Of a stretch of DNA of 5,422 bases, positions 4,613 through 5,422 are shown piece after piece. Under the pieces are notes generated by a model that had not been told where the DNA came from, did not search any database, and was given only the letters and a program-made list of their open reading frames with translations. Positions within the stretch are counted from its first letter, which is position 1. Each line of letters starts with the position of its first letter. The stretch comes from Bacillota bacterium (GTDB lineage: Bacteria > Bacillota > Dethiobacteria > DTU022 > UBA8154), in NCBI GenBank assembly GCA_003444595.1, contig DLUO01000019.1, positions 1 to 5,422 on the forward strand, in the 5' to 3' direction. Both the position numbers and the translations under genes were made by a program.

Positions 4613-5422
4613 TTGTCCAGGTATCGTAATTTAATGAAAAAAATCAGCCCTTTGATTGTTGTCCTTATCCTAATTGCCGTATATGTGGGCAGTTGCCGGA
4701 CTGAGTATTTCCAGCCTTCCGAGCCCCCCTTTAGCAGCCGTACGGGCCATCCCGCCATACCTCCCCAGATAGCGGCGGGGGAAAGGGAGGAGCCTGTCAT
4801 TTCTGTCTATATTGCGGAAAAAGAAACAGTGGAGCAGATGGGTATAGAAGAGTATATAGCGGGGGTGGTGGCGGGAGAGATGGACCCGCAGTGGCCCCTG
4901 GCCGCGCTGGCGGCACAGGCTATTCTCGCCAGAACTTTCACCCTGCAGAAAATTGCCGAGAACGGAGGGGTCCCCCAGCGCGGTGCGCATGCTTCCACTG
5001 ATATTGAGGAGTTTCAAGCCTACAGTGCGGAGGATATCACCGATCGGGTCAGGGAAGCCGTAAGGATAACCAGAGGTGAGGTAGCCTGCCATAAGGAACA
5101 ATTTATCAGGGCCTGGTTTAACGCCTATGCCGGGCCAAAAACAGCGCTGGCCGATGAAGGCCTGGCTTTTAAGACCAATCCGCCCTATATACATATTGTG
5201 GAGAGCCCCGGCCAGGATATTATTCCGCCGGAGGAAGGGGAATGGTCGGCCGGCTTTACGCTAGAGCAGGTAAGAAATGCTGTAATAGAGACGACAGGGA
5301 AAGACCCGGGGCCGGTGCAGGAGGTTAAAGTGTCCGAGTATGGCCCCTCCGGGCGTGTCGCTTCTTTTCTGGTCAATGACTGTAAAATTTCCGCCCCGGG
5401 TTTGCGTTTAAGCCTGGGAAGC
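4613..5422 (+). CDS. SpoIID/LytB-domain protein, N-terminal part (3' end outside window)
   Basis: The frame is open from the TTG at 4613 to the window end (270 codons, no stop). An N-terminal signal anchor is visible: basic residues 3-10, then the hydrophobic core at about 11-26 (SPLIVVLILIAVYVG), with Cys28 as a weak lipobox candidate (VGSC). A Pro-rich linker follows (about 35-62). The SpoIID domain begins near 63: IEEYIAGVVAGEMDPQWPL (78-96), AAQAILARTFTLQK (100-113), FQAY (134-137), ITRGEV (152-157), AWFNAYAG (167-174) and a VESPG stretch further on. E89 in AGEM aligns with the catalytic glutamate of SpoIID, a lytic transglycosylase that cuts denuded glycan strands during engulfment. The protein differs from classical SpoIID: the usual Cys-x5-Cys type segment before QAY is replaced by ASTDIEEF, and the SSGG-type motif by AYAGP. 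It is therefore a SpoIID/LytB relative, possibly acting on the cell wall outside the membrane, and not confidently SpoIID itself. It is divergent from comA. Confidence 0.85.
   Translation, partial: MSRYRNLMKKISPLIVVLILIAVYVGSCRTEYFQPSEPPFSSRTGHPAIPPQIAAGEREEPVISVYIAEKETVEQMGIEEYIAGVVAGEMDPQWPLAALAAQAILARTFTLQKIAENGGVPQRGAHASTDIEEFQAYSAEDITDRVREAVRITRGEVACHKEQFIRAWFNAYAGPKTALADEGLAFKTNPPYIHIVESPGQDIIPPEEGEWSAGFTLEQVRNAVIETTGKDPGPVQEVKVSEYGPSGRVASFLVNDCKISAPGLRLSLGS

Noticed and set aside
4670..5194. Minus-strand 174-codon ORF within the SpoIID-like gene
   Set aside because: The plus frame carries the SpoIID motifs and a signal anchor across the same bases; the antisense product has no family signature.

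Overview
The window looks like chromosomal DNA from an endospore-forming Firmicute, most likely a member of Clostridia near the Peptococcaceae/Desulfotomaculum-Pelotomaculum group. The evidence is two sporulation-type proteins (a SpoVB-like flippase and a SpoIID/LytB-domain protein), strong AGGAGG-type ribosome binding sites, several GTG/TTG starts and mid-range GC content. The genus-level placement is inference from gene families and not a sequence match.

Layout. (1) Positions 1-2103, plus strand: the 3' part of a spoVB-like gene, then after 33 bp a two-domain MazG nucleotide pyrophosphohydrolase. This spoVB-mazG order is familiar from clostridial sporulation loci. The MazG N-terminus carries only the last part of the tetrapyrrole-methylase-like module found in full-length YabN-type fusions. 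(2) Positions 4456-2096, minus strand: comA (phosphosulfolactate synthase), comB (2-phosphosulfolactate phosphatase), a DUF441/UPF0756 membrane protein, and a previously uncalled 51-residue ORF with one membrane segment. These four read as one transcription unit that converges on mazG, and the last ORF overlaps the end of mazG by 8 bp. (3) Positions 4457-4612: a divergent intergenic region. (4) Positions 4613-5422, plus strand: a SpoIID/LytB-domain protein cut off by the window end.

How the genes fit together. ComA and ComB catalyse the first two steps from phosphoenolpyruvate and sulfite to 3-sulfolactate. In methanogens this leads to coenzyme M. In Bacillus subtilis the homologous genes explain the sulfolactate stored in spores. 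With sporulation-type genes on both sides and no ComC/ComD/ComE in view, spore sulfolactate is the more economical reading here, but this is inference. The two downstream membrane proteins have no known role. Their position invites the idea of membrane handling of the product, but nothing in the sequence proves it.

No tRNA, rRNA, CRISPR array, insertion sequence or phage gene was seen. The most interesting points are the truncated methylase module of MazG, the comAB plus membrane-protein operon, the small uncalled membrane ORF, and the SpoIID-like protein that lacks the usual Cys/His and SSGG-type signatures.
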